Shown here: piece by piece, positions 11,936-26,122 of the stretch | Layout of the letters: every line of letters starts with the position of its first letter | How positions within the stretch are numbered: position 1 is the stretch's first letter | NCBI GenBank assembly: GCA_949752745.1 | Contig: OX457025.1 | Span: 93,515,304 to 93,579,303 of the forward strand | Origin: Protula sp. h YS-2021 | Taxonomy: Eukaryota; Annelida; Polychaeta; Sabellida; Serpulidae | Length of the DNA: 64,000 bases | Direction of reading: 5' to 3' | Notes under the pieces: generated by a model | The model's database searches: none | What the model was told of the DNA's origin: nothing | Seen by the model: only the letters and a program-made list of their open reading frames with translations | Made by a program: the position numbers and the translations under genes

Positions 11936-11941
11936 AATAAA
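11936..11941 (+). terminator. Polyadenylation signal of the MATE gene
   Basis: AATAAA lies 62 nt after the MATE stop codon, a normal distance for a cleavage/polyadenylation signal. Confidence 0.55.
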
Positions 11942-12058
11942 AGCGAAAACTTACCATTTCAAAAATTAACAGTTCAGTTGTGGAGACCATTTGTTTAAAA
12001 ATGGAGCACGTAACAGGCTTAATGATTATAAAGACATATGGCTGGTGAACATATTCAT

Positions 12059-12215
12059 TGGCGTAGCCACGTTTTTACAACGGGGCGGGGGCAAACCTTC
12101 TTAACGGAGGGGGGGGAGGGGGAGAAGTATGCTATGGCCTCTCACTCTGAAAAGTGTGGGGAGGGGCTAAGGCCCCCGCCTCCCCCCCCCTCCCCACCCC
12201 CGGTGGCTACGCCTA
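12059..12215. mobile_element. Short MITE-like element with GGCGTAGCCAC termini
   Basis: GGCGTAGCCAC on the left and its complement GTGGCTACGCC on the right enclose about 150 bp of G-rich then C-rich sequence that can fold on itself. No coding content was seen. Confidence 0.5.
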
Positions 12216-12577
12216 TGTAATATTTCGATTCCGTGACAGAACCTCCCTTACCAAACTCCAGTATGCCTAAAACAAACTGCCAAAGTGCCGAATTTACAAA
12301 ATCGGTATGTTTGCAGTCTTTTGCGGTAGCACTGCAGGTACCACATCGGTATACAGAATTCAAATCGATTTGGAGCAATAATGTAAAGAACCAGCAGTAT
12401 TGATTCGGTATGCCGCAGCCCCGGTACACCGAATTCGAATCGATTTCGAACCATACCACACAGGGACCGACAGTATTAAATCGGTGTACCGGTCCTACAG
12501 TAAACCGGATTTGACCGATTTAGATGCTTACTGCAAAATACAAATGCCCAGTTCTGATGGGTGATATGCTAAAACTA

Positions 12578-12754
12578 CAGTAAAACCTGCCTACACCGGA
12601 CAACCTCGGGACTGGCGGGTTATGTCCGGTATATAGAGGTGCCCGGTATTTCAGGGGTCAGTTAACCCAATGGGAATAAACGGGACTGAGAATTTTTGTC
12701 CGGTATTGGCAGTTGTCCAGTATTTCAGGGTTTGTCCAAAATGAGGTTTTACTG
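12578..12754. mobile_element. 177-bp MITE of the Tc1/mariner-pogo type
   Basis: The termini are CAGTAAAACCTGCC and the complement of GAGGTTTTACTG, flanked on both sides by TA (12576-12577 and 12755-12756). Tc1/mariner-superfamily elements duplicate TA on insertion. The interior is non-coding, with repeated CCGGTAT words. Confidence 0.65.
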
Positions 12755-15260
12755 TAATTTACATCCCAAGAATTTTTTTTGCAACCCCAAAGTATCATTC
12801 TGTTCCCACCATAGTAAGTTTTCAACAGAACTCGTCCATTATATGCTTTTATTATTCATTTGCAACAAGCGTTTAATTTATGGAACTTTTGTGTAACCCT
12901 AAAAATCTACTATCCGGTTACGATTCTATTTTTGTTTCGCTCTAAACATACATTCTTCTTGGCTAAATAAATAACTTTCAAATTTTACAACACTTTGCCC
13001 CCCCTCCAGTCCCCTTCCCCCTCCCCACACCCCCTCCCTAATTCTACTTAATTGTTGAACTCCACGGAAATATCAAAATTTAGGAGAAATACCTTTCTAC
13101 GTTAGATGGCGTAGAAAGCAAAGAATGCAAGGCTTGAGAAACTTCCAGAGTGTATTTGGAATTATTGCTGAATATTTTAAAGGTAGTTGGCATCTTTTCT
13201 GTGTCCCCGTATCAATAACTTTAAGTTACTACATTGTTTGTACTTAATGTGGTTGTTTCTGCTTCTGTTTGTTTGAAAAAAAATGTCTGGCTCGGAGTGT
13301 ATTTCTAACCGTCATCGGTGACCTAAATTCTTACGTCATTAAATTAAATCAAAACACTGCAGTCATTTTCGGTATACAGGTGCTCTGACATGCGTTAGCT
13401 AGCAGTATATATTCGGTTCCAGTTCTTTTAATTTCAACATCGGTACCACTGCGGTTAAATGCAGTACTTTTGCAGTTAATATGTAAAAATGTACTGGACA
13501 TGCGGTTCTTCTGCAGTTGACTTGAAACAAACCGCAGGAGTACTGTAGAAAGCTGCGGTACTGTTGCGGTTCCTTTCCAGTCACTTTATTCTTTTCCGGT
13601 TCAGCAGCGGTATATTTGCGGCATATTGGCTGTATATCTTTTCTGACAAGTCTGTGCTCAGAAACATTATTCAACTGATTGAAAGAAGTGTGTAAACGGT
13701 AAAGAGAAGAAGATTTCTAAATTTGTAGAAAAAGGTCAGTACAGCAATTTTTTACGTGTGCTGTACAGGTTTATTTAAATAGTGTGCAGGGCTTATAAAG
13801 TGGGCTAGGTTAAATAAGGTTCCAAAATTATCGTGAGGGGCAATATTTTTTCTTTGGGGGTTCGTGGGAGTGGGAATGTAGGGGGTGGGGATGCAATTCA
13901 TGAAAAAAATTATGCATATAATTAAATATTGCAAGTTTACGGAATATTTTGACAATCATTCTTGTGAACATTGTTGTCTTTTCTTTGAATTTATCATAAT
14001 GAATTTTGATTATATTTGCAGAAAAGTGAAAATTATTATTTTATTTGTGTAAATGGAAAAATGGGAAGCGGGCATTGCAAAACCATTGATCTGCTTTGCA
14101 AGACATATATTTTTGTTTACAAAATCAAGAAATTAAATATTAAATCAATTGAAAGTGTGCCCTATCCCTGTACACTGATGTTTTGGCATGCGCTGGTCGC
14201 TCTAGTTTCAGTTAATTCAAACGGATTTATATTTTAGAAAATCATGGGTGAGAGACTGGAGTCGAGACGTGAAAAGTATATGTATTTTTTGTTTTCAAAA
14301 CGACAGAAACAAAACACGTTTAGTCACAGTTCCGATGCATTTATCAGCTCCATCCGAAAACAACACAAACTCAGGTGTTTATGTTGTTACAATAAAGCGT
14401 TCAAATTGACTGCATTTGTCACAAAGACTTTAAGCCTGTCTGTGTTCATACCTGGCAATGGTTTGATGACCATCCAGTTTGTCTTTAATTACCCACAAAT
14501 CAATAATATCTGTAGAAATCAAAGTAACGTATTGATCTGAAAATTAATTCTTTGCGGTACATATACTAATAGTATATGGACTGCCATTTTAACATTTATT
14601 GATAATTTTTGAAATCAGAATATTATTAAAGATATCAATAAATCAGTGTCATTAATTTAATTTTGCTATCAATGATTGAATTTTAGATGGCAAACATTTA
14701 TTTTTGAGATAAAAAATCTGCAAAAAAGTTATTTTTGAGATCAGTAGAAAGAAAATAAATTATACGAGCTCGAAACTGAGATTTTGCTATCAATTATTTC
14801 ATTTTTCACAACAACTTTGTGTCTCTAATAATCAGTTTTAGGTATCATTAAATCATTTTTGATATCAATAAACACTTTTTGCTGTCTCTGAATATTTACA
14901 ACAATGATCCTTGGAGATCCAGAGCACATTTAGTGATATCAAAAATGTAATTTCAAATAGTAAACATTAATTATTGATACAGAAATGAAACTTTGAGATT
15001 TAAATTAATTTTTGATATCAAAAAATCAATTTTGAAGATTAAAAATTAATTGTTGATGTCAGTAATTGCCCAATAAATATGAAAATGACCTTCGGTAACA
15101 GTACAGCTGGTATTGAAAGTTTTGACAATTCTCTACTGTTTATTATCAAATGCGCGCTGAAGTGTCAAATAAAAACTATATGAATTTGCTTGTTAAAAAG
15201 TTAAAGCTCTGTTTATTACAATATTCGCATATATCTCTATAAACCTTGGACTATGTGAAG
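12755..15260. other. Intergenic stretch between MATE and receptor genes
   Basis: No gene could be supported. From about 13,380 to 13,640 there are scattered CGGT/GCAGT words. From about 14,570 to 15,070 the sequence is AT-rich with loosely repeated TTTTTGATATCAATAAA-like words, probably an old degenerate repeat. The ORFs here have no recognisable protein features. Confidence 0.5.
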
Positions 15261-15263
15261 ACT

Positions 15264-15524
<261 letters not shown>

Positions 15525-16330
15525 GCCAGCTCACCATCGTCGCTTGGTAATTGGCGGAACCGGAGCCCAGGAAATCCGACCACCTACGGGAGTGGCGAAA
15601 ACTGGTCCAATTTCCGGGGTCCGAGCAAATTTGATGTGTAACAGTGCACTCTTGTTATGTTAATTGTGTACCCATATGAAATGAAATAAAAACGCTTCTT
15701 TCTGTTCTAAAATTCTCAACTTTATTCTTATATCCAATCTATTGATCACAAAATAATTCAGCGACCATTCATATTTACATTTGGGTCGAAAAAAGCTTAA
15801 GTTTAAAGCTTAAGTTTATTAGTCCTGAATATTAGTCCTGTTCATTAGTCCTGTTTATTTGTCCTGAATAGAGAGATCTTTTCGCTTTTTGTTGCGCTTT
15901 CCATGATTTGGAAGTGTGTGGTAATGGTAATTTTTTTGCCCCCCTTATATACGAAATACAAAATGCAATTAAGAACCTGAGTATAAAAATCAGTTGAGTT
16001 TTTTATTATTAATTAATTTAAAAAAGAATTAAAAAACGATCTATTATTTTAAAAATGTTTGAAATGGGTTGAAACTGTATGATCAGCACCGATCATCAAA
16101 CACCAGAAAAACCCTGTTTTATAATCACATTGATGGAGTTTCTTTTAATCAAACAGGTCCTTTGTGTACTCAGGAAGGCGTAATGCCCACCCCAATCAAA
16201 GCAGTCAATGAACCTGTGATCATTAAACTTATAATCTCCAACACCGATAACCTCAATTGATGTTTGTTTACAAAAGTTGTCCGATTTCCGAGGTGGTCCT
16301 ATTTGCGGGTTGGTCTGATCCGGGAGTTCT

Positions 16331-16332
<2 letters not shown>

Positions 16333-16422
<90 letters not shown>
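16333..16422. repeat. (TA)n microsatellite with short (TG)n
   Basis: About 90 bp of TA with one TATACATATA interruption, followed by TG repeats to 16439. It abuts the stop codon of the receptor gene, so it lies at its 3' end. Confidence 0.92.
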
Positions 16423-16425
<3 letters not shown>

Positions 16426-16439
16426 GTGTGTGTGTGTGT

Positions 16440-16817
16440 TCATAAGATGACGTTGCCCCCACTTTTTGTATTCAAATAAGTGATCCAATAAAACACATTG
16501 AAAACAATAAACGTGAGTGGAAACAGAATCCTTGCTGTTTTGTCTATTTTACTAACACTGTTTATGTAACCACGTGTTCTTGTCTTGTGATCTCTCCTTC
16601 TCTGGACATCTCTGTAACGATGGTTACCCTTGATGCAATTCCACAACTTGAAGCAAAAGCTATCGGCCAATGGGCGACTCCTGCGACGCGGGGGTGTGGC
16701 GGTGGGCGGAGCCTTCGTAGACTGACAATCGCCATTCATGTTTGAGCGGAGCAAAGTGTCTGCTGAGTGACAGCCGTTGCTTGAGTCAGTATGTTTCGGC
16801 ATGACGGAATAAACAGT
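16440..16817 (-). CDS. Grd-like: Receptor exon 9 (loop end and M4)
   Basis: It opens after AATTTACAG and runs to TGA at 16440-16442. The loop is rich in basic residues ([27 protein letters not shown]). It ends with [20 protein letters not shown], the standard M4 anchor of this superfamily. Confidence 0.9.
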   Translation of the reverse strand, partial: TVYSVMPKHTDSSNGCHSADTLLRSNMNGDCQSTKAPPTATPPRRRSRPLADSFCFKLWNCIKGNHRYRDVQRRRDHKTRTRGYINSVSKIDKTARILFPLTFIVFNVFYWITYLNTKSGGNVIL

Positions 16818-19800
16818 CTGTAAATTGGAGAACATAAACATATTAGGTCTTCTCTACAGTAGAATCCGAAGCATGTCTGTCATCTCACCATACAATTAAG
16901 TCTACTAAACAACAACAGCAAAACACACACAGAGACAAACAAATAAACAAACAAAAAGTAGGCTTTAGATACCCGTCTCTTGGACAATGTGACGTCATCC
17001 GTCTCATCCCCTGTCTCCTCGTCACTCTCTGGATCAATCTCACCACTTCCGTACTTGGTGAAATAATGAACACCTTTAAGGAGACGGGAGTAGACGTTGT
17101 CATATGCTACAGCTCGTCGATTATTGTTGGACAGTATTACTATTACTATCGTAAAGTTTATGTCAGTCTTTTAATTAACAAATATAAAACGCTGTAAGCT
17201 TATAATTTGCCGGATTTTATTAATGTTTCAGAATTTTTTAAATTTTGAAACATAAACACAATGATAAAGATGTTAAGAAAAAATATTTTATACCTGCAAA
17301 TTGAATTATTGATGCAAGTATCAATGCAAAGCAAGTCCCAAGAAAATAGTCCAGTGCTGTTGAGTAGGACACTTCCGGCAGATCACGGCGATTATCAATA
17401 CGCAAAAATGCCATAGTCAGGACAGTCGTTACACCTTGTGACAGACAAAATAGTCAATTCGGTGAAATTACGTGGTAAGTATGAGCACTTAGCACTGTAT
17501 AGCTAAGATCAGTTTGAAGCTGTGAGATAGACATTAGAAAAAAAGCTTTTTTTTGGTAAATAATGTGCTAGAAGAAAAGTTCGACGGTAACTCTCTAACT
17601 CTCACATCTCTTAAAATTACATCTCAGATTAGCAACACGGTTGTCTTATAATCTTCTAAGTGCGGTCCAGAGTTGTTAAAATAAATGGCATGAGGATACG
17701 GATCTTTTTTCTGAATGCCACACGCAGATTGATAGGGATACATATGTATTCCTGTGATCATTCTACATGTTATTTGCGTTTGTAATTCGTATTTATATTT
17801 AACCACATCAAATGCCTTCACAGTTGAATCCTTTTACCAATATATAAATCAAATAAACACAGTAAGAAGTGATATCAAAGCTTGAGGCTTGACCTATCAG
17901 GAAGAGAGCTGTCTTTTTGTCTAAAGCACCGGGTATGAGTGAAGCAGATAACGAGTTGGGCCAATCGGTAAAACGAACGAAATGATGGAGCAAGCGAAAT
18001 AACGGAATCAAGACAACGAAGTGAATATAAACACAAGGTCAGCCAAAACAACCTAGATGAGACCATATGTAGCAACTTTTGCTTCACCAAGTTACCAAAA
18101 TCACAAGCAAAATATAATTAATGACGTCATTGATAACCCGTTTGATTCCCTGAAAGGGGGTATTTATAAAAAAGTTCCTTACCAAGAGCTATTCTGTCAG
18201 AAGTCGCCTCCCTGTTGATCCAGAATCCGACCCAGGAGCAGATAACCAGGAGACTGCAGGGTACGTACACATTGATGAGAAAGTAGCCCATGTGTCGTCG
18301 TAACGTGAAATGAACCGACATCATCGAATACTCTTCTGAAATATAACAGCAATGTTCTTTTATTTAGAGGTTGGTCTTTAATAATTGTTGATCTAGGCAT
18401 TAACATTTCAAACGCCGTCAAGGTAATGTTGACTCAGTTCAATATAGGTTAATTACCACAAATCGTAACTGTGTAAATATTACTCATAAAATTTGCTGCG
18501 TTAATTTAATTCGATATTATGTATTTCATTCAAGAGAGTTATATTTTAGGACACATATGAGAGGAAACTACATTGCTTACCACCGCTTGGCTTTGTGACG
18601 TTGCTATTGGTGTATGGATAACCAATAAGATCAAACTGTGACAGTGTCATATCATTGGCTGTTTGAATGGGAGACTTTTCGCTCTGTGTCCACGTGTACA
18701 CTACGTCACTTGTACTGTACCCATCTATGGCAACCACAAATATACTCGTTTTGTTATTAAGCAGATACTGAGTATTCAACATATGATCCGTTGTAATATA
18801 CACACCTGCGACATCATCTGGTCGTGGGTTTTGCACATGTCTCTGCCATTTAAAGGAATTCTTTAATCTTTCTGTGGAGGAGAAAGTCTGTATTCTTACA
18901 TTATAAATCCTTTGTCAATGAGCAAGAAAATCACCGCTGGAATGCGCTTACTGCAATCTCAGGTTCTAAGATCTGTTACTCAAATTCCACCGAAAGCAAC
19001 AGAAATTGGATTGCTTTAAAAATAAATAAACAAAAAGTATTTCTCATCATTTGTAGCAGTTTTATGAAAATTACACTCAGTAAAATATAACCAAGTACCA
19101 AGTGACTAGAGTACAAGCTGAGACAATTAGCCACATGGTAATTAGTTCACATCCAGCCATGTTCCATGTACCACCGTGGAGTCTGTAAGTCAGTTTCCGG
19201 CGTTATAATGTTTATGGCTATTTATCATAAATACTTAAGAAATCGTGTTTTAATCGCTGTTGGTGGACGGCTGAAATCATAAATACATATGTTCCATACT
19301 TTTAAGAGAAACTACAAGTTACTAAACGTGACTTCTATAAATTTGCAGTAACTACTAGAATTTCTGTTATCTGTGTGTGCCAGGCGGCTGTATATTTGTG
19401 GATATTACACAGTGAAAACTTTGCATTAGGGCATATGGACAGTAATTACTTTGGAAATACCATTTTGTACTATTTATTGTACAGGACACAAGTACAGCTA
19501 ATTTATTTGACTTGTACCCACAGTTCCACGGCCATAAATACCTTGCTTTTATCCCATTTACAACCGCAATCACACAGAGAAAACAGGCATAGAATAAAGG
19601 AATCTGAATTCAAACAGCTTTATGTGCATTGGTAAAGTCGTGATTTAAGAGCAATACTGTCCAAAGTGAGCTTAATTATTCCGCGATAAATTAAGCATTC
19701 TCGTTACCACAAAGTAGGTTGACGAGACAGTCTAAAATGCACGTTGACGTACTAGACTAAAATATACCTTAGCATGGAGAACTAAAATTGAAGGTCTAAA

Positions 19801-22800
19801 ATACGCTTAAGGTACGACAGTTTTGAAGTATACGCTAACATGGCAGCCTGCAGACGGTAGATGAAGAAGTCTATACACTACCTGTGAAATATACACTGAC
19901 ACCGACTAATGCGTTGCAAAATACTACTTCTTTCTGTTGAGGTTTTTTTCTCCGCATACCTCGGAGAATAACACTAGCTTCTGTATTCATGCAGCTCGAG
20001 AAACACAATAGTTTAAGTCAACATCGCCATTTGCCATATATTAAGACCGAAATTTGATTACCTGACAAGATGAGCTATTCTTATTTGCAAAACTAAATGT
20101 ATTATTTGTTCTCCTTCTGTTTTCACACAGCATGCAGCCAATTACCGTTGACGATTGATCTTATGAACGTAGTGTAACAAGGTCTAAAATGCACCACAGG
20201 CAACCAATTTAGAAATATCTAGCACGGTGTAATATTTTGTAAGGATAACAATGATCCATTTTCTCAATGCCGAATAATTCTCAATGTAACCAGAACAAAG
20301 GTAAGACATGAGAAGAAATGAACTCACTGACAAGCCATAAAAGTCGCAGCTGCGACTGTGCCCTAATTAACACCTTGTCGAGGAAAATACAGTCATCGTC
20401 ATGGAAGAGGAGTGAAATAGTGACATCTACGTCACCATTACTTTCATATAATCGTATGTCATAGAGGGAAGAACTTGTGGTTAATAAACAGTAGTCAAAG
20501 ACTCTGCGCAACTTCCTTAAGTTCAAAGCGAGGCCGGATGTCTTAGAAGATGATTACATCCTGTAATCTTCAGCAAAATTATGCAACAAATCTTACTGGT
20601 TGAAACTATAACACGTAAATTTACAAGTTACCAATGTACACACGTCACGGATGACTCATTACAAGGACATATCAAGTGCAGTGAGCGGATATGCTGTTGT
20701 TGTGGAAACATTTAACTAGAATCTTCTTTTTATGTTTTCCACTCTGTTGTTATAAGCCCAAAGAATCCACAGTAGGTGAGGTCTCAACTAGATGCAAACC
20801 ATAAGTCTTTGTAAGGGACAACCAAAAACTACAAATGCATAACACAAGTGGGAAACGAGGCCACGACCTCGATAAGAATCTGAAGTGTCATCATTATAAA
20901 TACACAATACGGATCCATGTAACTCCCTAGACAGAATATCTTAATCATAATGCCGTTGATAAGTGGTTTGACTTGACTTACGCCTTATAAATACAATAAA
21001 TTGATTTAGCTATTTCTCTTAAACTTCAAAACTCTTCATCTTATTTTTCAAAATCTCAAATTGTAAGAATACATAATTTTGGGCTGACAGTTTTTGGATG
21101 ACTGCTGCAAAATTGCAATTTTAAAACATCGTAAGGATAGTGTAACATTATTTAGTTAAATTATTGTATATCAAACGAAAACTTTACTCAATCGGAAGCG
21201 AGGACAGGAACTTCCCTTATTATAATATTTTAATATGCTTCGTTACCAATATTATTTGCTATTATGATTTTTGATATTAAGCAACTTGAAGAAGTGACTC
21301 TAAAAACTCAGTCAAAATGTTTGAATAACAGTTCATGGAAATATACAAAAATTGTCTATAATAAGAATAAAACGAACGGCGCCTAAATCAACGACACAGC
21401 CCTCCACTCCTCCACGTCATGGTACTTGATCATCGCCGACCGATATTGCTAAGACTTCAAATATTGATATTTGTGCGATTGAAACGTTAAATCAGCTACC
21501 AAGCTCATTTACCACACATTGTCGAGGTGCTTCAGACAGATCAATTTTAAGTTTTTTTTAATTCTATATTTATAAGTGCTCTTGTGATGATTTTCCATTC
21601 GTTTATAGACACTTATTTCCCAGACGACATCTTTTTCCAAAAATTCTTACATCCAACAATCAGTCAGCCCATAATATTATACACTTAAACTAATTTTCCC
21701 TCTTACAAGAAAATCTTCAGGCTTCTGCCCTTTTGTCAAGGTAACCCCTTCCCTTTGGTTATACCATAAAGCAAAACATAAACAATGTTATTTTTCATGT
21801 GTATATTCCACTTACAAGCGTTGCCTCCAAATTTAATGCTTATTCCGAAAGTTCTGCTTTCTTTTTTCTCTTGAATAAGTTTCCAAACCGCTTCACTTAT
21901 TTTTATGACGTAAGAAGAGGAAATTAGACATACGTATAAACTGGTCAAAGTAAAGTCAAACTTGATGTCATTGTTTTGCTTAACTTCAAATATCAAGTTC
22001 AAATTGCAGAGAAACGCCATGTTTATCCTAAATGCAGATCCATGACGTCAAGAACACGTCTTATATTGTAACCTCTATAACCTCTGGGTAAAGGTCACAT
22101 ACCAAGCAACTTCAATCCCTTAACAGTGTAACGTAAGGGATAACGAGACGTTACGATGGTACCGACGTCTGATCGGTTTAGAGTTGTGCTGTAATTACTA
22201 TAGCACGTATTGAAACAAACAGGTGACATCCGCATCTCGAAAACGGTTTAAGCCATTTTGGCTTCATTTTTAAACCATATACTGTGGAATATAAAAGGCA
22301 ATTTCGTAAGCAGAGTGGTGATTTATGAGTTTCACACAGTTTGGATGGGTGTTCCCTAGACCTCGCGATCATTATACAGTAAAACATTAGTTTCGAACAA
22401 CTCGCTATACCGGACAGATTGTCTCCGTCTCTTTTGTTTTATTCATTTCCATTATAAAGTGGTATATACTGGAGATTGGATACTTGGTGTGGCATCCAAT
22501 GCAAGGTTTTTTTGTTTGCTGGCGGGAGTGACATGCATGTGTTGGACTCCATTGTTTTACACTATCGGCTTCACTTACAGAGTCATAATACAGAGTTACA
22601 GTGCAATGATATACGAAAAGGCATGCAATACAATTTTGGATTGATGACCTTAAGACTTCAATGAACGGTTGAATAATTTCGAAAACAATAATATCGTAGA
22701 TTTTATTCATCACGTGGTGAGGAAGCACGCGTTTATTTGGTTTGATAAAAATACGGAAAGAGACAAATACGAACAATTACTGGTGGATATCAATCAAAGA

Positions 22801-25800
22801 ATATGGTAAACATAGTTGAGTTGCATGGTTTGCTGTTTAGAGCATTCTAAATGAATCTCGGAGAAAATTCTCCGCACAAGAATAACGCCCCCCCCCCCCC
22901 TCACACACACACCACCACCACCATCTCCACCCCATTTTGCGGAGAAAAGTCCGCACACAGATTGTTGCCATATCTCGAGAAATTTTCGAGTGTGTAATAT
23001 CATTTTTATGAAAGCGTCTGATTCCACCAAAAGCGTATGTGTTTATGTAAGGTGGGGCTGGGGATCGTAGAGCGATTAACAATGTTTTTTTTTTTTTGGC
23101 CGTTGTTTGAGTGCATTGCTGAGTTCGTCAGGAAGAAGCATAGTAGATTGAATGACTGTGTTTGGGATTACGTGGTGGTCAGAGTTGATGATTAACAAAA
23201 ATTCACTAGAATCTGGATACAGCAAAAGTACTCAGAGTTGATGATAAATTAGGTAAATTTTATCGAAAATTAGGTAAATTTTATCAATAAATATTCTAAC
23301 GCGTAAAAGATGAAGTGTGAAATGTATAATTGTACATACAAAATACAAACATGGAAAACAAAGAACCCTCAGTATTCCAGTGACATTGCTAAATCCTACA
23401 CATTAGCTCAGTTTCGTCGCTGCACGGTTTATTGAGGGTTGACTGTATCGGGCGTCCGAAAACACTCGCACGAATAATGTTGTCTGTTTTTGACATCAAC
23501 ACGAAACAGCTGAGTTGAAACAAGTTGATAAGTCATTGGCAGTCCGGTAGGAGCCAATCAGACTGAATCAGTAATCACGGCTCTGTCAATATTTTCTCTC
23601 TAATCTGATTTGGGGGCCCTTTCAGAAAGTAACTCCCACAGTGTCAAGTCAAGCCGATAACTATGAAAGTCCAGACATCAGAGCAAACAACTGCAATCCA
23701 TCAAACAGCTAGACCAGAACAAGATGCGATATTTTTCAATAGATCGGTTTTTCTTATGGGCGGGTGGGTACCCTCTACAATCTTTTAAACCGATAGGAGA
23801 GTGCATTATTCACCACGCATCCCTCCTTTTTTATCGGAATTAATTTAGGTAAGACACATCTTTGTCAAAAGAGTTCTCTGGTCGGTCCTGAATTTAAAAA
23901 ATGCTCATCTTAGTTTTTAGCTGCTATAGTCAATTGATTTAGAGAGCAAAAAAAAATTTAAAAAAACTTTGAATTCAAGAAAATAATTCAAGTAGAATAT
24001 AAAAAACTAAAAGAAATGTGAGAACAGGAAAAGACAAGTTAAAAAATGGCAGATGCAAGAAGCAATCAGCCTAATTACAGAGTGATCGCAGCACGAGTGC
24101 GTTAACCCTGACTTCCCTAATCTGGAGATTTTCCTTTCTTAAAAGAATTTAAACGAGTTCAGGGCTTGAGTTTTTCAGTCAGACAGGCGACTACGATTTG
24201 AAGGGGCCTCTGGCAAAAGCTTCGGCGGTCAAGCCGCATTGAAGATAATAGTTATCACAATTTCAATAAAAACAAATTGCACAACATTTAAAATATACAA
24301 ATTACATTAGCTGTTTTACCACAAGAGTTTTATCAAAAGATGAATTCTAGAAAATCTTATAAAAATACTATGAGAATATATAAAGCGCTTTTCAGACAAA
24401 TTAAGGCCACGAGAGACAACACAAAAATGAGCAACATCTCCATGCGTGCAAAGTGCAACTGACGGTCCCAGAACAATTTCGCACAGGATGAGCTATAAAA
24501 CTGTTCCAATGCCTAATTGATTTGTGATTTTAAGGAGCGCTTGGAGGAATGGAACTTCCGCCAGTTCACCGCGCTACTCAAACTTTGTTAGTTAATCTGT
24601 TGAGTTTCTTTTACACTAAACCATTATTTTGTTGAGGCTGTACAGCCCATTTTTTCTAATTTGTGACGTCACATGATTAGCCCCTGAGAAAGCAGTTCCA
24701 CGCCCTTCCAATAACCGCATTTTGCATTGTCAGATGTTGTAGATTTTAACCAAATAAACACAGCTTGCATAGTCCCGGCATCGTAGCAAAAAATCAACCA
24801 ATAAAAATAGTCCTCAAATATACACTTTCATGGAGAATTAAATAGCATGACTGACATGACTGATTACTGCCTGCGCTGGCTGGGAGGAGTTTCACTTCAA
24901 GCCCGTCGTTCGGCATAACGGTACTGATTTTTCTGGAAAAAATCTCTCCACCACACTATACCTTATTTATACGAGTTGTTAAATTTCAGCCAACATAGGG
25001 AATATTAATTTTACTTTATTTTCATGTTGCTTTAAAGAAAAGAACTGTCGTCAGCAGTATTAAATAAACACATCCATGTTTTTTTTTTCAAATTTTTATG
25101 AGGTATTCAAAATACTTTTGTAATATACATTTATGACAGTTATTTTGATAAATGGATATTTGACAGGCCCAGATTCGCTAGGTATGGTTTGATCCGTCCA
25201 CCCCCACCCCCCCCCCCAACCCCGTGCACACACCCTCCCCAAAAATGAAGTCAGCTTAGTTGTTGAATCATAAGATATGAATTTATGATCAGCAACAAAT
25301 TTACTGACACATGCAATACCAATCATGACCTAAGTTATCGTGGAATTCGTCCCCTAACCGACAGCCCAGTAAGCAATTGCGACGCTGCAACAAACTTTGG
25401 AAAGACATCGCAAACCGACACCGGATCAGTCTATCGATCTTTTTACCGACATTGTATAGAATTCGGGTGAGTGGCGTTGCATAGAATTCCCTTCGATGCA
25501 GCGATGATTTTTAGGTGTTATGGCCATCAATACACCAAAGAACCCCGACGATTTTCCAGCATCTATTCCACGTCGGCCCAAAGACGTTGGTTAGACGTTG
25601 GATAAAGTGGTGTCGAAACCAGATGTCGAAAAATAGTTTTGGTTGCGACTAACATATCAGCATTACAACAACCAAATAACAACCAGATTTAATGTTGTGA
25701 TGTGGTCGGGCTGGCCTCACAACCTCAAATCGACGTCGGAATATCTAGTGGGAAGCTTACCAGTGTGGAAATGCTCTTGTACACTGGTCCCTAACACTTA

Positions 25801-26031
25801 ACCTATTATTTGATGGGATATGGACAAGATCGCCCTATAAGTCATTTAATTTTCGTATTTACCAGTTAAACTACTGCCCAACTGGGAGATCAGCTGGAAA
25901 GATATGGAAACAAATGGATAAGTGAATAGACAGATAGATAGACAGGCAGGCAGAGAATTCGACTGATAGACAGACAGACAGACAGACAGAGAGCTCGACA
26001 GCCAGATAGACAGGTCGACAGATAGATAGAC

Positions 26032-26071
<40 letters not shown>

Positions 26072-26072
26072 G

Positions 26073-26122
<50 letters not shown>

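Noticed and set aside
20281..20526. Possible extra receptor exon
   Set aside because: No Cys-loop family features, and exons 4 and 5 already join with correct phase and family-typical sizes without it.
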